A stretch of 13,771 nt of DNA, from positions 1 to 13,771 of the forward strand of contig DGDO01000040.1 in assembly GCA_002385475.1 (NCBI GenBank), given 5' to 3'. The stretch comes from Candidatus Sordicultor fermentans. Its GTDB lineage: Bacteria; Atribacterota; Atribacteria; Atribacterales; Caldatribacteriaceae. A program made the position numbers and the translations under genes. Below are positions 1 to 6,867 of this stretch, in pieces. The notes beneath the pieces were generated by a model. The model had not been told where the DNA came from, ran no database searches, and saw nothing but the letters and a program-made list of their open reading frames with translations. Position 1 is the stretch's first letter, and each line of letters opens with the position of its first letter.

Positions 1-95
1 AAAGATTTCGGGAATGACAAAAAAAGAGGCGTCATTCCTGAATGGTTCTATCATCCCGTTGTCCGTCATTCCTGAATGGTTCTACGAGGGGTCTA
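1..95. repeat. Intergenic repeat pair with an inverted partner
   Basis: A 21-base sequence beginning CGTCATTCCTGAATGG and ending TTCTA occurs identically at 30-50 and 64-84, start to start 34 bases apart. The stretch at 7-18 (TTCGGGAATGAC) is the reverse complement of 31-42 except for one base, so 7-42 can fold into a hairpin with a loop of about 12 bases. Short elements of the type GTCATTCC(C/T)GAA are familiar as dispersed intergenic repeats in several bacterial genomes; that link is from memory. No coding signal supports the short ORF that crosses this stretch. Confidence 0.7.
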
Positions 96-212
96 AATAA
101 TGGGAGGGAACACTTTTATGGTTCCAAAAAGAAGAAGCAAAAACTTGGATTCCTCGCTAAATTTCAGGCATGGCAGAAAGGAAAACCCTTCCAGAGAGCG
201 GTGAAACCAAAC
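96..212. other. Non-coding stretch with weak hairpins
   Basis: No gene is supported here. A short inverted repeat GGAAC/GTTCC lies at 107-111 and 121-125. The purine run at 126-145 contains AAGCAAAAACT (135-145), which recurs exactly at 411-421 and with one change at 300-310, where it directly precedes a hairpin. A weak stem with one wobble pair forms between GAAAGG (176-181) and CCTTCC (187-192). The stretch looks like decayed copies of the modules seen further right. Confidence 0.45.
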
Positions 213-238
213 TATGAGGAGGCAAAACACTCCTCATA
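213..238. repeat. Perfect hairpin, 9-bp stem
   Basis: TATGAGGAG at 213-221 pairs exactly with CTCCTCATA at 230-238 around the loop GCAAAACA. The stem sequence differs from its neighbours, but the plan (GG-rich arm, loop with AAA and CAC/CAA, CC-rich arm) is shared with the hairpins at 311-334 and 421-446. No T tract follows on either strand, so this one is less terminator-like. Confidence 0.75.
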
Positions 239-280
239 ACCCCCAGGAGACTAAAACAGAGCAGCCTACGGCGTAAGACC

Positions 281-334
281 AAGAAAACAAAAACCTAAAA
301 AGCAAAGACTACTGGTGGGAAACACTCCACCAGT
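281..334 (-). terminator. Terminator-like hairpin plus T-rich tail
   Basis: On the minus strand the 8-bp stem ACTGGTGG/CCACCAGT (327-334 and 311-318) is followed by a T-rich tail (281-310) with runs of T broken by GC and AGG. It repeats the design of the terminator at 397-446, including the 11-base AAGCAAAGACT (300-310) next to the stem. It may act as a backup terminator for the cobQ-ending transcript or be a repeat copy of the first. Confidence 0.5.
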
Positions 335-360
335 ATAAGGGGGAAAGAATTCCCCCTTAT
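335..360. repeat. Perfect hairpin, 11-bp stem
   Basis: ATAAGGGGGAA (335-345) and TTCCCCCTTAT (350-360) are exact reverse complements around a 4-base loop AGAA. It abuts the preceding hairpin (311-334) with no spacer. A related imperfect stem, AGGGG/CCCCT, lies at 373-388 and shares the ending CCCCTTAT. The function is unknown; it could be transcript-end processing or protection, or a repeat remnant. Confidence 0.75.
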
Positions 361-396
361 GAAGCCGACAATAGGGGGTAAACCCCTTATAACCCC

Positions 397-446
397 AAAA
401 AAAAAACAAAAAGCAAAAACTGCTGAGGGAGGGAAACTCTCCAGCA
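397..446 (-). terminator. Rho-independent terminator after cobQ
   Basis: Read on the minus strand, a 10-bp stem with one bulged A (426) and one G-T wobble forms between 437-446 and 421-431, with a 5-base loop at 432-436. It is followed by a long T-rich tail (397-420), including ten consecutive Ts. It begins 11 bases after the cobQ stop codon, as expected for the end of the udp-to-cobQ transcript. Confidence 0.75.
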
Positions 447-456
447 TGCCTCATCG

Positions 457-1314
457 TCATAAACCAATTATTTCCTCTATTTTTTTAATGTCTAAATATT
501 CCTCTAAGGTTTTACTCCACCAATCCAGTTCCTGGTCTATTTCTTCCCAGGAAAAATCTCCCCTCAGGCAGGAAAAGCGGTCTTTACTACTCGATTCCCC
601 CAAGAGGCTATCTTCTTCCACTAAAGATAGAGAAACATAGGGTAAAACCCCCACCACCGGAACCCCGGTGAGCTCTTCCATTTCCTGTAAACCGGGCTTT
701 AAAATTTCTTCATCTCCCCGAAATTTATTGATAATAAAAGCCCGCATCAGCTTTTTTTCCTCTTCACTCGCCAGAGCCCAGGTTCCGTATAAAGAGGCAA
801 AAACTCCTCCTTTTTCTATGTCCCCCACCACAATAACTGGAGATTGAAGATAAAGAGCCACTCTCATGTTAGTTATGTCTTTTCCCCGCAGATTTATCTC
901 TGCTGGGCTTCCTGCTCCCTCTAAAATAAGGAGGTCATATTCTTGCATCAGAGAATCAAGGCTTTCCCTGACCACTTCCCACAAAAATTCATTGTCCCTA
1001 TAATAAGCAGAAGCCTCCTTTATGCTCCAGGCTTTTCCTCGGACTATTATCTCGCTTTTTCTCTCCCCTTGAGGTTTCAAAAGAACAGGATTCATCCGAC
1101 TATCAGGTTTTTGAAAAGCAGCTCGAGCTTGAAGAATTTGAGCTATGGACATTTCTTCTCCTTTTTCAGTAATTCCAGAACTACAAGACATGTTCTGAGC
1201 TTTAAAAGGAGCTACCTTTATTCCCCACCGGGCAAAAACTCGTACCAACCCTGCCACTATCACAGTTTTACCCACTCCTGATCCTGTTCCCTGCACCATT
1301 AAAGACCTGGCCAT
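457..1314 (-). CDS. cobQ: Short cobyric acid synthase (CobQ/CbiP) lacking the glutaminase domain
   Basis: CobQ makes adenosylcobyric acid by ATP-dependent amidation of four side-chain carboxylates of the corrin ring. The 285-residue product carries the synthetase half clearly: P-loop GTGSGVGKT at 9-17, PFKAQNMS at 36-43, MNPVLLKP at 74-81, LEGAGSPAEINL at 131-142, GDIEKGGVFASLYG at 164-177, NKFRGD at 196-201 and GVLPY at 222-226. Full-length members are near 500 residues because a GATase_3 glutaminase domain follows. Here only about 15 linker residues separate the EED of the synthetase end from a tail (about 254-285) resembling the usual CobQ C-terminus (hydrophobic heptads, HLD-like YLDIKKIEEI). 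So the middle appears to be missing. ATG directly follows the MFS stop codon (TAAATG) behind GAGGAAGG. No other cobalamin gene is in view. The synthetase identity is sure; activity is uncertain without a separate amidotransferase or free ammonia. Confidence 0.85.
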   Translation of the reverse strand: MARSLMVQGTGSGVGKTVIVAGLVRVFARWGIKVAPFKAQNMSCSSGITEKGEEMSIAQILQARAAFQKPDSRMNPVLLKPQGERKSEIIVRGKAWSIKEASAYYRDNEFLWEVVRESLDSLMQEYDLLILEGAGSPAEINLRGKDITNMRVALYLQSPVIVVGDIEKGGVFASLYGTWALASEEEKKLMRAFIINKFRGDEEILKPGLQEMEELTGVPVVGVLPYVSLSLVEEDSLLGESSSKDRFSCLRGDFSWEEIDQELDWWSKTLEEYLDIKKIEEIIGL

Positions 1315-2584
1315 TTATCCTTCCTCAAAATTAGTAAAAGCTCGAGGCTCCCTCACACCCCATAAAATCCACAGCAACCCCACCAAATTCAGACTCAGCG
1401 CTAACCAGAAAACCCAGTGGTAACCAAATCGGTCAGCAATTTTCCCCCCTAAAATGGGAGAGAAAAAAGCCGGGAAATTACTTAAAAAGCTACTCCACCC
1501 CACATACAATCCTCGCTTTTCTCGGGGAGCAAAGTCAAGAACAATGGCTGTTCCTCCCACCGATATAGCACTATAATTAAATCCCAAAAGGGTAAAAGCT
1601 AAGAAAAACCATCGAAAATCAGGAGAAAAAAGAGCCAGCAAATTGCTCAAAACTATAGATGTAGCTCCTAAAAGCACCACTAATTTATGCCCTTTTTTGT
1701 CTCCTAAGGGACCCCAGATAAAGTTACTCAAAGCCTGAGAGACAAGCAAAACAGCATTATAGCGAGCCACTAAAGCATCAGGGATTATGAATTTTTGCAA
1801 AGCATAAACGGTATAAAAAGCCCCTCCTACTACCCCTAAAGCTAAAAATACACGAGCCAGCAAAAAACTCAAAAAGTTGGCATCTTCTCTTATTACCTGG
1901 AAAAAAGAAGAGAGAAATTTTTCTCCAGAGGAAGAAGTTACCTCCTCTTTCTCTTCCCGGGTAAGAGCTAGAAAAAAATAAGAAACCACCATCGATACAG
2001 AAGCTAACAGGAAACAATGACCAAAGTTGCGAGGAAAAGGATAAGTGCTGATAAATCGTTCTGCCAGAGTAGAACCCCACATTCCCATGAGAGCCCCCAG
2101 GCCGTTACCACAGGCAAAATAGAGTCCCCAGCGACTGTGATGGATGACTTTTCCAATCATCTCCGTCCAGATAGGACCGAGAAACCCCATAGCAAAAGAA
2201 TTAATTCCTAACAAAATGAACAATATATAAAGCGAAAGAGAAGGATTATGAGGAACGAGATAAAAAGCCAGAAGCGCCATCCCCAGGAAAGGAAGACGCT
2301 CAAAAAGAGTGAATCGAAGGATAAAAGGGAGTTTTTTCTCTAATTTACCAGAAACCCTTGCCCCCCCAGATAGCAGGAAATGACCATCCCAGATAAGCAA
2401 TAGCAGGAATGAGCCCGATTTCCAAATTGCTGGCCCCTAAGCGTTGAGCCAGAAGGGGAAGCAGGGTAACTGTAGAGCCAAAAGACATCCCCAGGCTAAA
2501 AAAAGAGTAATCCAGAGTGTCTACTACAAAGTTAAAAAGATAATCTCGTCGAGAGAGCACTATCCCTTTCTTCCTCCTCGCCAT
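1315..2584 (-). pseudogene. MFS transporter with reading frame broken by one base
   Basis: Two overlapping frames together encode one Major Facilitator permease of about 414-422 residues. The N-terminal part (2345-2584) covers the first membrane segments, including YLFNFVVDTLDYSFFSLG and SNLEIGLIPAIAYLGW. The rest (1315 to about 2367) carries the remaining helices, the cytoplasmic loop GDKKGHK and the C-terminal half. The frames join smoothly at a run of seven Gs (2361-2367); removing one G gives AIWGARVSGKLEKKLPF, a normal MFS loop of basic residues. The downstream frame alone has only a TTG without a ribosome site. The start may be ATG at 2584 (25-base overlap with the helicase gene, no visible SD) or GTG at 2560, overlapping the helicase stop by one base behind GGAGG and AAAGGG, which I prefer. 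The substrate is unknown. The break may be real, an assembly error, or a slippage switch. Confidence 0.85.
2361..2367 (-). other. G7 homopolymer at the MFS frameshift
   Basis: Seven Cs on the plus strand (seven Gs in the coding sense) mark the point where the N-terminal frame must pass to the C-terminal frame. Six Gs would give one open frame. Homopolymers of this length are typical sites for sequencing length errors and also for slipped-strand variation. Confidence 0.8.
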
Positions 2585-4512
2585 TTAGTGTAGGAACGGG
2601 GGTCTAACTCCTGCAGGAATCGAGAAGGTTTCCTGACCATAGAGCGAGAACGCCCTCTTTCTCCTAAAATAGGATAACACAAAAATAAATGTTCTCGAGC
2701 TCTGGTACAGGCCACATAGAAAAGTCTTCTTTCTTCTTCGATATTCTCCTCTCTTCCCAGACTACGAGGAGAAGGAAAACCCCCCTCACATAACCAGACT
2801 ACAAACACACAATCCCACTCCAGACCTTTAGCCTGATGAATGGTGGAAAGAACTATTTTTTCATCCTCTATTCCTCCCCTTACCACGTTCTCTGCTTCTA
2901 TTTCTCCTAAAAGAGCTAACTCACTTAAAAAAGTTTCTAAAGATTTATACCGCAAAGCAAAGTTAGCCAGCTCTTCCAGGTCTTCCTCTCTCTCCTCGTA
3001 ATTAGGATAATGAGCAACTAAATAGTCCCGATATCCCCCTGCGAGCACCTCCTGAATTAGAGTAGAAGGAGAGGAATCGAGGTCCTCCAGATGAAATAGT
3101 AAATCTCTAAGAGAAGCGAGGCTAACCCGGGCGTTTACCGGAAGAAGAGAAAAAACTTCCTCTCTCTCCAGAGTAGTAAGAGGATCGGGAGAGGAAGAAA
3201 GAGCTCCCCATACTTTTTCTGCTAATGCTCGACCAATCCCGGGATAAAGCTTGAGCACTCTCTTCCAGGCCATCTCATCCCGGGGATTAGCCACTACCTT
3301 AAGATAAGCCACCACATCTTTTATATGAGCTTGTTCAAAAAAACGCAGTCCGGAGCGAATTTCAAAAGGGATGCCCCGGCGAGTAAGCTCCATTTGAATT
3401 TCCATGCTGTGATAATGAGCCCGGTATAAAACGGCAATCTCCTGGAGGTCATGACCCTCATCATGTAATTCTAAAATCTGGGAAGCTACAAATTCGGCCT
3501 GCTCCATAACATCACGCAAGGGCACCACTACAGGCTTTTCTCCTCCTTTTTTCATCGGATGTAAAACTTTAGGAAATTGACGACGATTAAAAGAAATTAT
3601 CTGATTGGCCAGCTCCAGAATAGGAGCTCTACTTCGATAGTTGGTCTCCAGTTTAAATATCTGACAATCCGGGTATCTCTCAGGGAAACGCATGATATTG
3701 ACAAAATTAGCTCCCCGAAACGAATAAATACTCTGAGCATCGTCGCCCACTACTAAAAGATTGCGGTGTTCCTGAGCTAAAAGGTCCATAATCTCAGCCT
3801 GCAGAAGGTTAGTATCCTGATACTCATCTACTAAAATATGGTGAAAAGCACTTCCATATTTGCGGCGAGTATTTTCATCTTCTTGTAAAAGAGACCAGGT
3901 ATAGTAAAGCAAATCATCATAGTCCACAAGAGAGAGCTGGCGTTTCCTGTCCTGGTAAAGAGCAAAAAGGGAACTTAACTGACTCGCCCAGCTCAAAAAC
4001 TGAGGGTAAAACTTTTCTAAAATATCCTCCACAGAGATAAAAGTGTTGCGACTCATAGAGATGATGTTGGCAATCACATCCCCTTTGGGAAAACGGCGAG
4101 AACGGCGGTCTATCCCCATCTCCTCTATGGTAGATTCCAGAAGGTCTTTCTGGTCTTCCCGATCCAGAATAGTATAGTTGTTATCATAGCCTATCTTTTT
4201 TGCTTCCCGGCGGAGAATGAGGTTACCAATATGGTGGAAAGTCCCTCCCCACATACCCTCCAGGCTTATCCCTAAAAGACATTCCACCCGATGTAACATC
4301 TCTCGGGCTGCTTTATTGGTAAAAGTAGCCAAAAGAAGGGAAGAAGGATCTACCCCTTCCTCTATCAGCCTTGCCACTCGATAGGTGATGGTCCGGGTTT
4401 TTCCACTACCCGCTCCAGCAATCACTAAAATCGGACCTTCATCGGCAAAGACCACTTTTTTCTGCTCTTCATTCAATTCTTCTTCATAATCAATGCGCAA
4501 AATTCCTTTCAA
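2560..4512 (-). CDS. pcrA: UvrD/PcrA-type superfamily 1 DNA helicase
   Basis: ATP-driven 3'-to-5' DNA helicase acting in repair, replication restart and removal of proteins from DNA. The helicase motifs are in order: Q-motif region LNEEQKKVV (13-21), Walker A GAGSGKT (33-39), Ia TFTNKAA (63-69), II DEYQDT (229-234), III GDDAQSIYSFRGA (256-268), IV TNYRS (290-294), V STIHQAKGLEW (556-566), VI RRLFYVACTRA (595-605). At 650 residues it is shorter than typical PcrA/UvrD (about 720-750), ending soon after motif VI without the usual C-terminal tail that binds RNA polymerase. The start is TTG, with GGAGGT eight bases upstream. The gap from the hslO stop is 12 bases and the end overlaps the MFS gene. 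Helicase class is certain; the choice among pcrA, uvrD and rep is less so. Confidence 0.93.
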   Translation of the reverse strand: MKGILRIDYEEELNEEQKKVVFADEGPILVIAGAGSGKTRTITYRVARLIEEGVDPSSLLLATFTNKAAREMLHRVECLLGISLEGMWGGTFHHIGNLILRREAKKIGYDNNYTILDREDQKDLLESTIEEMGIDRRSRRFPKGDVIANIISMSRNTFISVEDILEKFYPQFLSWASQLSSLFALYQDRKRQLSLVDYDDLLYYTWSLLQEDENTRRKYGSAFHHILVDEYQDTNLLQAEIMDLLAQEHRNLLVVGDDAQSIYSFRGANFVNIMRFPERYPDCQIFKLETNYRSRAPILELANQIISFNRRQFPKVLHPMKKGGEKPVVVPLRDVMEQAEFVASQILELHDEGHDLQEIAVLYRAHYHSMEIQMELTRRGIPFEIRSGLRFFEQAHIKDVVAYLKVVANPRDEMAWKRVLKLYPGIGRALAEKVWGALSSSPDPLTTLEREEVFSLLPVNARVSLASLRDLLFHLEDLDSSPSTLIQEVLAGGYRDYLVAHYPNYEEREEDLEELANFALRYKSLETFLSELALLGEIEAENVVRGGIEDEKIVLSTIHQAKGLEWDCVFVVWLCEGGFPSPRSLGREENIEEERRLFYVACTRAREHLFLCYPILGERGRSRSMVRKPSRFLQELDPRSYTKWRGGRKG

Positions 4513-4524
4513 GAATCAAACCTC

Positions 4525-5415
4525 CTATTTCCTTACTTTTTCTATCAGCTCTCTGAGCTCTTTATCTCCAAAAAGATAAACCCGATTACAGAAAAAACAG
4601 CTAACTTCTGCTCTTCCTTCTCGGGCTAACAACTCCTCTAATTCTTCTCTTCCAAGTAGTATCAAAGTCCGACGGGCTCTCTCTCGAGAACAATGGCAAT
4701 GATAACACAGTTTCTTTTCTCCCACCACCCGATAAGAAAGGGAAGCTAAGAGGTCTCGAGTTATTTCCTCCGGGCTTTTTCCCTCCAGAATAAGAGAGCT
4801 CACAGGAGGAAGGAGAGAAATATTATCCTCGATTTTCTGTATTACATGTTGTGGAGTGCCCAGAGGAGTGTGAATGATAAACCCACCTGATGATAACACC
4901 TCTCCTTTTTCTCCCACATAAACACCGGCACTGCAGGCCGAAGGAAGCTGCTCAGAAAGGGCAAAGTAATAAGCCAAATCATAGGCAATGCCTCCTCGAG
5001 GCATCTTTATATAACCAGCATAAGGCTCCCCTAATCCCAGATCTTTCACCACCGAAAGCTGAGAGCCTTTCCCCACTGCTTCTTCTACATTAAGTTTTTT
5101 ATCTTCTCGGGAAGGAACAAAAACCGAAGGTTGAGAAACATATCCTCTCACCTCTCCTTGCGAGTTAGCCTGCGCCAATATGCTTTCTAAAGGCCCCAGG
5201 CAACGAATGTGCAAAGTTACCTTTTGACCTTCTTTGAGAGCAGCACCCATTATCCCGGCAAGGGTTAGTGCTCTTCCCAGGGCAGCAGTAGCCACAGGAC
5301 TGGTATTATGTAAAAACCTTGCTTCTTCTACTAAAGAAGTGGTTGAGGCAACATAAGCCACCACTGTGGTATCTTCCACCATAGACCATACCACTTTATC
5401 TTCGTACTTTTCCAC
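4525..5415 (-). CDS. hslO: Hsp33 redox-regulated chaperone
   Basis: Hsp33 is a cytosolic holdase switched on by oxidation plus unfolding, when four zinc-binding cysteines form disulfides. The N-terminal core shows family features: TSPVATAALGRAL (38-50), a gamma-turn region LHIRCLGPL (68-76), GxVxGYV-like EVRGYVSQP (88-96), and SGGFIIHTPLG (176-186). The redox switch is intact: C240 and C242 form the CxC and C273 and C276 form the CxxC (CFFC), spaced as in the family, with CSRER following the CxC. An extra C237 lies just before. The length, 296 residues, is normal. GTG directly follows the TGA of the upstream membrane gene (TGAGTG), behind AAGGAGAG, so translation is probably coupled. In an anaerobe its use would be during oxygen exposure. 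Confidence 0.95.
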   Translation of the reverse strand: MEKYEDKVVWSMVEDTTVVAYVASTTSLVEEARFLHNTSPVATAALGRALTLAGIMGAALKEGQKVTLHIRCLGPLESILAQANSQGEVRGYVSQPSVFVPSREDKKLNVEEAVGKGSQLSVVKDLGLGEPYAGYIKMPRGGIAYDLAYYFALSEQLPSACSAGVYVGEKGEVLSSGGFIIHTPLGTPQHVIQKIEDNISLLPPVSSLILEGKSPEEITRDLLASLSYRVVGEKKLCYHCHCSRERARRTLILLGREELEELLAREGRAEVSCFFCNRVYLFGDKELRELIEKVRK

Positions 5416-6039
5416 TCAATCACTCTCCTTAACTGCCATCATCCATAGAGCCATAACTAAAAACAAAAATAACACCCAGGGACTGCTATCCCAAAAGGTA
5501 TCATTTCCTCCCCATCTATACAACACCTGAAGGTAAGCAAGAACCAGAAGAGAGCTCCCCAGAAAAGAGCTTAAGAAATTTAGAACTTTTTTGTTCAGGG
5601 AAAGAAGCGCAAAAAGTAGGGAAGAAAAAAGCACCACCGTAAAAGAAAGATGACCCAAAAAGCGCAACAGCTCTACCGAAGAAGAGATCTCTATTAAAAG
5701 ATAATAGAGGTTGGCGCTCAACCAGAAACCAGAAAAGAATCTCCCCCAGCGTTCTCCTTTTTTACTCGCTACAACTCCGGCTAAAAAAAGAGCCAGAAAG
5801 AGAAAAATGAAAAAACTCGCCTTATCACCTGAAAAAGAGAAAGTTTCTAAGTTACTTTTTTCTATCCCTCTGGTGATTCCCCCTCCTCCCATCACCACTA
5901 AAAAGGTTAAAAGAGGGAAAAGAACTTTTCTCAAGCGAAAAAAATAAAAACCAGAGACAATCCCTCCTCCAAAGAGAAGAAAAATCAACCACCCTTCCCC
6001 TATTTTTTCTATTTCCAAAAGCCAGTAATCAAGAAACAA
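5416..6039 (-). CDS. Unknown polytopic membrane protein
   Basis: I do not recognise a family. The 207-residue product is strongly hydrophobic, with about six or seven membrane segments near residues 17-35, 38-54, 75-91, 101-117, 128-147, 154-171 and 184-203. Short positively charged loops (FRLRK at 34-38, SKKGERWGR at 92-100, NKK at 149-151) suggest orientation by the positive-inside rule. No conserved polar or catalytic motif stands out and there is no cleavable signal peptide. The TTG start lies two bases after the udp stop codon, with GGAGG seven bases upstream inside the end of udp, so coupling to udp is likely. The stop codon abuts the hslO start. Being between a nucleoside phosphorylase and a chaperone says little; a transporter role for nucleosides would be a guess. 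Confidence 0.85.
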   Translation of the reverse strand: MFLDYWLLEIEKIGEGWLIFLLFGGGIVSGFYFFRLRKVLFPLLTFLVVMGGGGITRGIEKSNLETFSFSGDKASFFIFLFLALFLAGVVASKKGERWGRFFSGFWLSANLYYLLIEISSSVELLRFLGHLSFTVVLFSSLLFALLSLNKKVLNFLSSFLGSSLLVLAYLQVLYRWGGNDTFWDSSPWVLFLFLVMALWMMAVKESD

Positions 6040-6041
6040 GT

Positions 6042-6812
6042 TTATTCCTCCCCAGAGAGAATCAGCCGGGCAGCTTCAGCTGCCACCTGAGAAAGTCGGT
6101 CTTCTATCTCCTCTATTTTTTCCTCTTCTACTTCTTCTTTTTCATTCCTATTGACCAGCACTCCGCATATCGCTCCGGAGCGAAGCCCCAGAACTCGAGC
6201 CACGGTGAAAAGAGTGGCTATCTCCATTTCATAATTCAAAACCCCCAACTTCTTCCATTCTTCCCTGCTACCCCGAAGAGAAGAAATGATGTAACCACTA
6301 AAAGTATCATATCTTTCCTGCCCGGGATAAAAAGTAGCCGAAGAACAGGTAATCCCTAAGTGATAGCGACACCTCAAAAGTTCACAAGCTTTTTTAAGAG
6401 CTCCCACCATCTCCCAGTGAGCACAGGCAGGATAAGAAAGGGGAGCATAGTGAGGAGAAGCACCATCCATCCTCACCGCTCCTTCGCTGATCACCAAATC
6501 CCCTACTGCAATTCCTTCTTGAATGGCTCCACAGGTTCCCACTCGCAAAAAAAGCCTTACTCCCAATTGAGCCAGCTCTTCTACTGCTATACTCAAAGAA
6601 GGCCCCCCAATGCCAGTAGAAACTACCAAAATTTTACCTTCCTCGCTTTCTGCCTTTACCGTTTTAAATTCCCGATGAGAAGCTAACTCTTCAAAATCAC
6701 CAAAAGCAGAAGCAATCTTACAGCATCGCTCCGGAGCCCCAGGGAGGAGAGCCAGTTTTATCCCTTTTACTTCTTCTTCCCTTAAAGCCAAATGATAAGC
6801 ATAATAATTCAT
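6042..6812 (-). CDS. udp: Uridine phosphorylase
   Basis: Catalyses reversible phosphorolysis of uridine to uracil and ribose-1-phosphate in the cytosol. The 256-residue product follows the E. coli Udp pattern closely: HLALREEEVKG (7-17), LASHREF (43-49), STGIGGPS (65-72), VEELAQLGVR (77-86), FLRVGTCGAIQ (88-98) with the phosphate-binding Arg at 90, RMDGASPHYAP (114-124), FYPGQERYDTFSG (161-173) with uracil-recognising Gln and Arg, and NYEMEIATL (193-201) with the ribose-binding Glu residues. One change is notable: the usual PGDPxR near the N-terminus is PGAPER (24-29), so the Asp is Ala. ATG is preceded by GAGGTGA six bases upstream. It is the first gene of the minus-strand cluster and diverges from the uridine kinase-like gene. 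Confidence 0.95.
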   Translation of the reverse strand: MNYYAYHLALREEEVKGIKLALLPGAPERCCKIASAFGDFEELASHREFKTVKAESEEGKILVVSTGIGGPSLSIAVEELAQLGVRLFLRVGTCGAIQEGIAVGDLVISEGAVRMDGASPHYAPLSYPACAHWEMVGALKKACELLRCRYHLGITCSSATFYPGQERYDTFSGYIISSLRGSREEWKKLGVLNYEMEIATLFTVARVLGLRSGAICGVLVNRNEKEEVEEEKIEEIEDRLSQVAAEAARLILSGEE

Positions 6813-6867
6813 TACTCTTCACCTCTTCTCTATTTTCTGCTAAAATAGGGAAAAGGGGAAGAGGTAA
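6813..6867. promoter_or_regulatory. Divergent control region with inverted repeat
   Basis: These 55 bases separate udp (left) from the TGS-kinase gene (right) and must hold the start signals of both unless transcription enters from further away. CTATTTT (6830-6836) and AAAATAG (6842-6848) form an inverted repeat around CTGCT. A wider mirror, ACCTCTTC (6821-6828) and GAAGAGGT (6858-6865), is the two ribosome sites facing opposite ways. For the plus strand, TTCACC (6818-6823) and TAAAAT (6841-6846), 17 bases apart, are a plausible -35/-10 pair. No minus-strand promoter is clear. The central repeat could be an operator serving both genes. Confidence 0.45.

Noticed and set aside
42..239. A 65-codon plus-strand open frame in the repeat region
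   Set aside because: It crosses the 21-base repeats and a hairpin, has low-complexity Lys-rich sequence and no ribosome site.
1..446. A CRISPR array suggested by the repeats
   Set aside because: There are only two exact copies of the 21-base unit, spaced by 13 bases, and the other hairpins have different sequences. No cas genes are present.
1315..1320. A cobalamin riboswitch ahead of cobQ
   Set aside because: The ATG directly follows the MFS stop codon, so there is no leader to hold one, and none was seen upstream of udp in the 55-base spacer.
2345..2400. A programmed -1 frameshift in the MFS gene
   Set aside because: The change needed is +1 (skip one G). No X XXY YYZ slippery site with a downstream stem is seen, and transporters of this kind are not known to use one.
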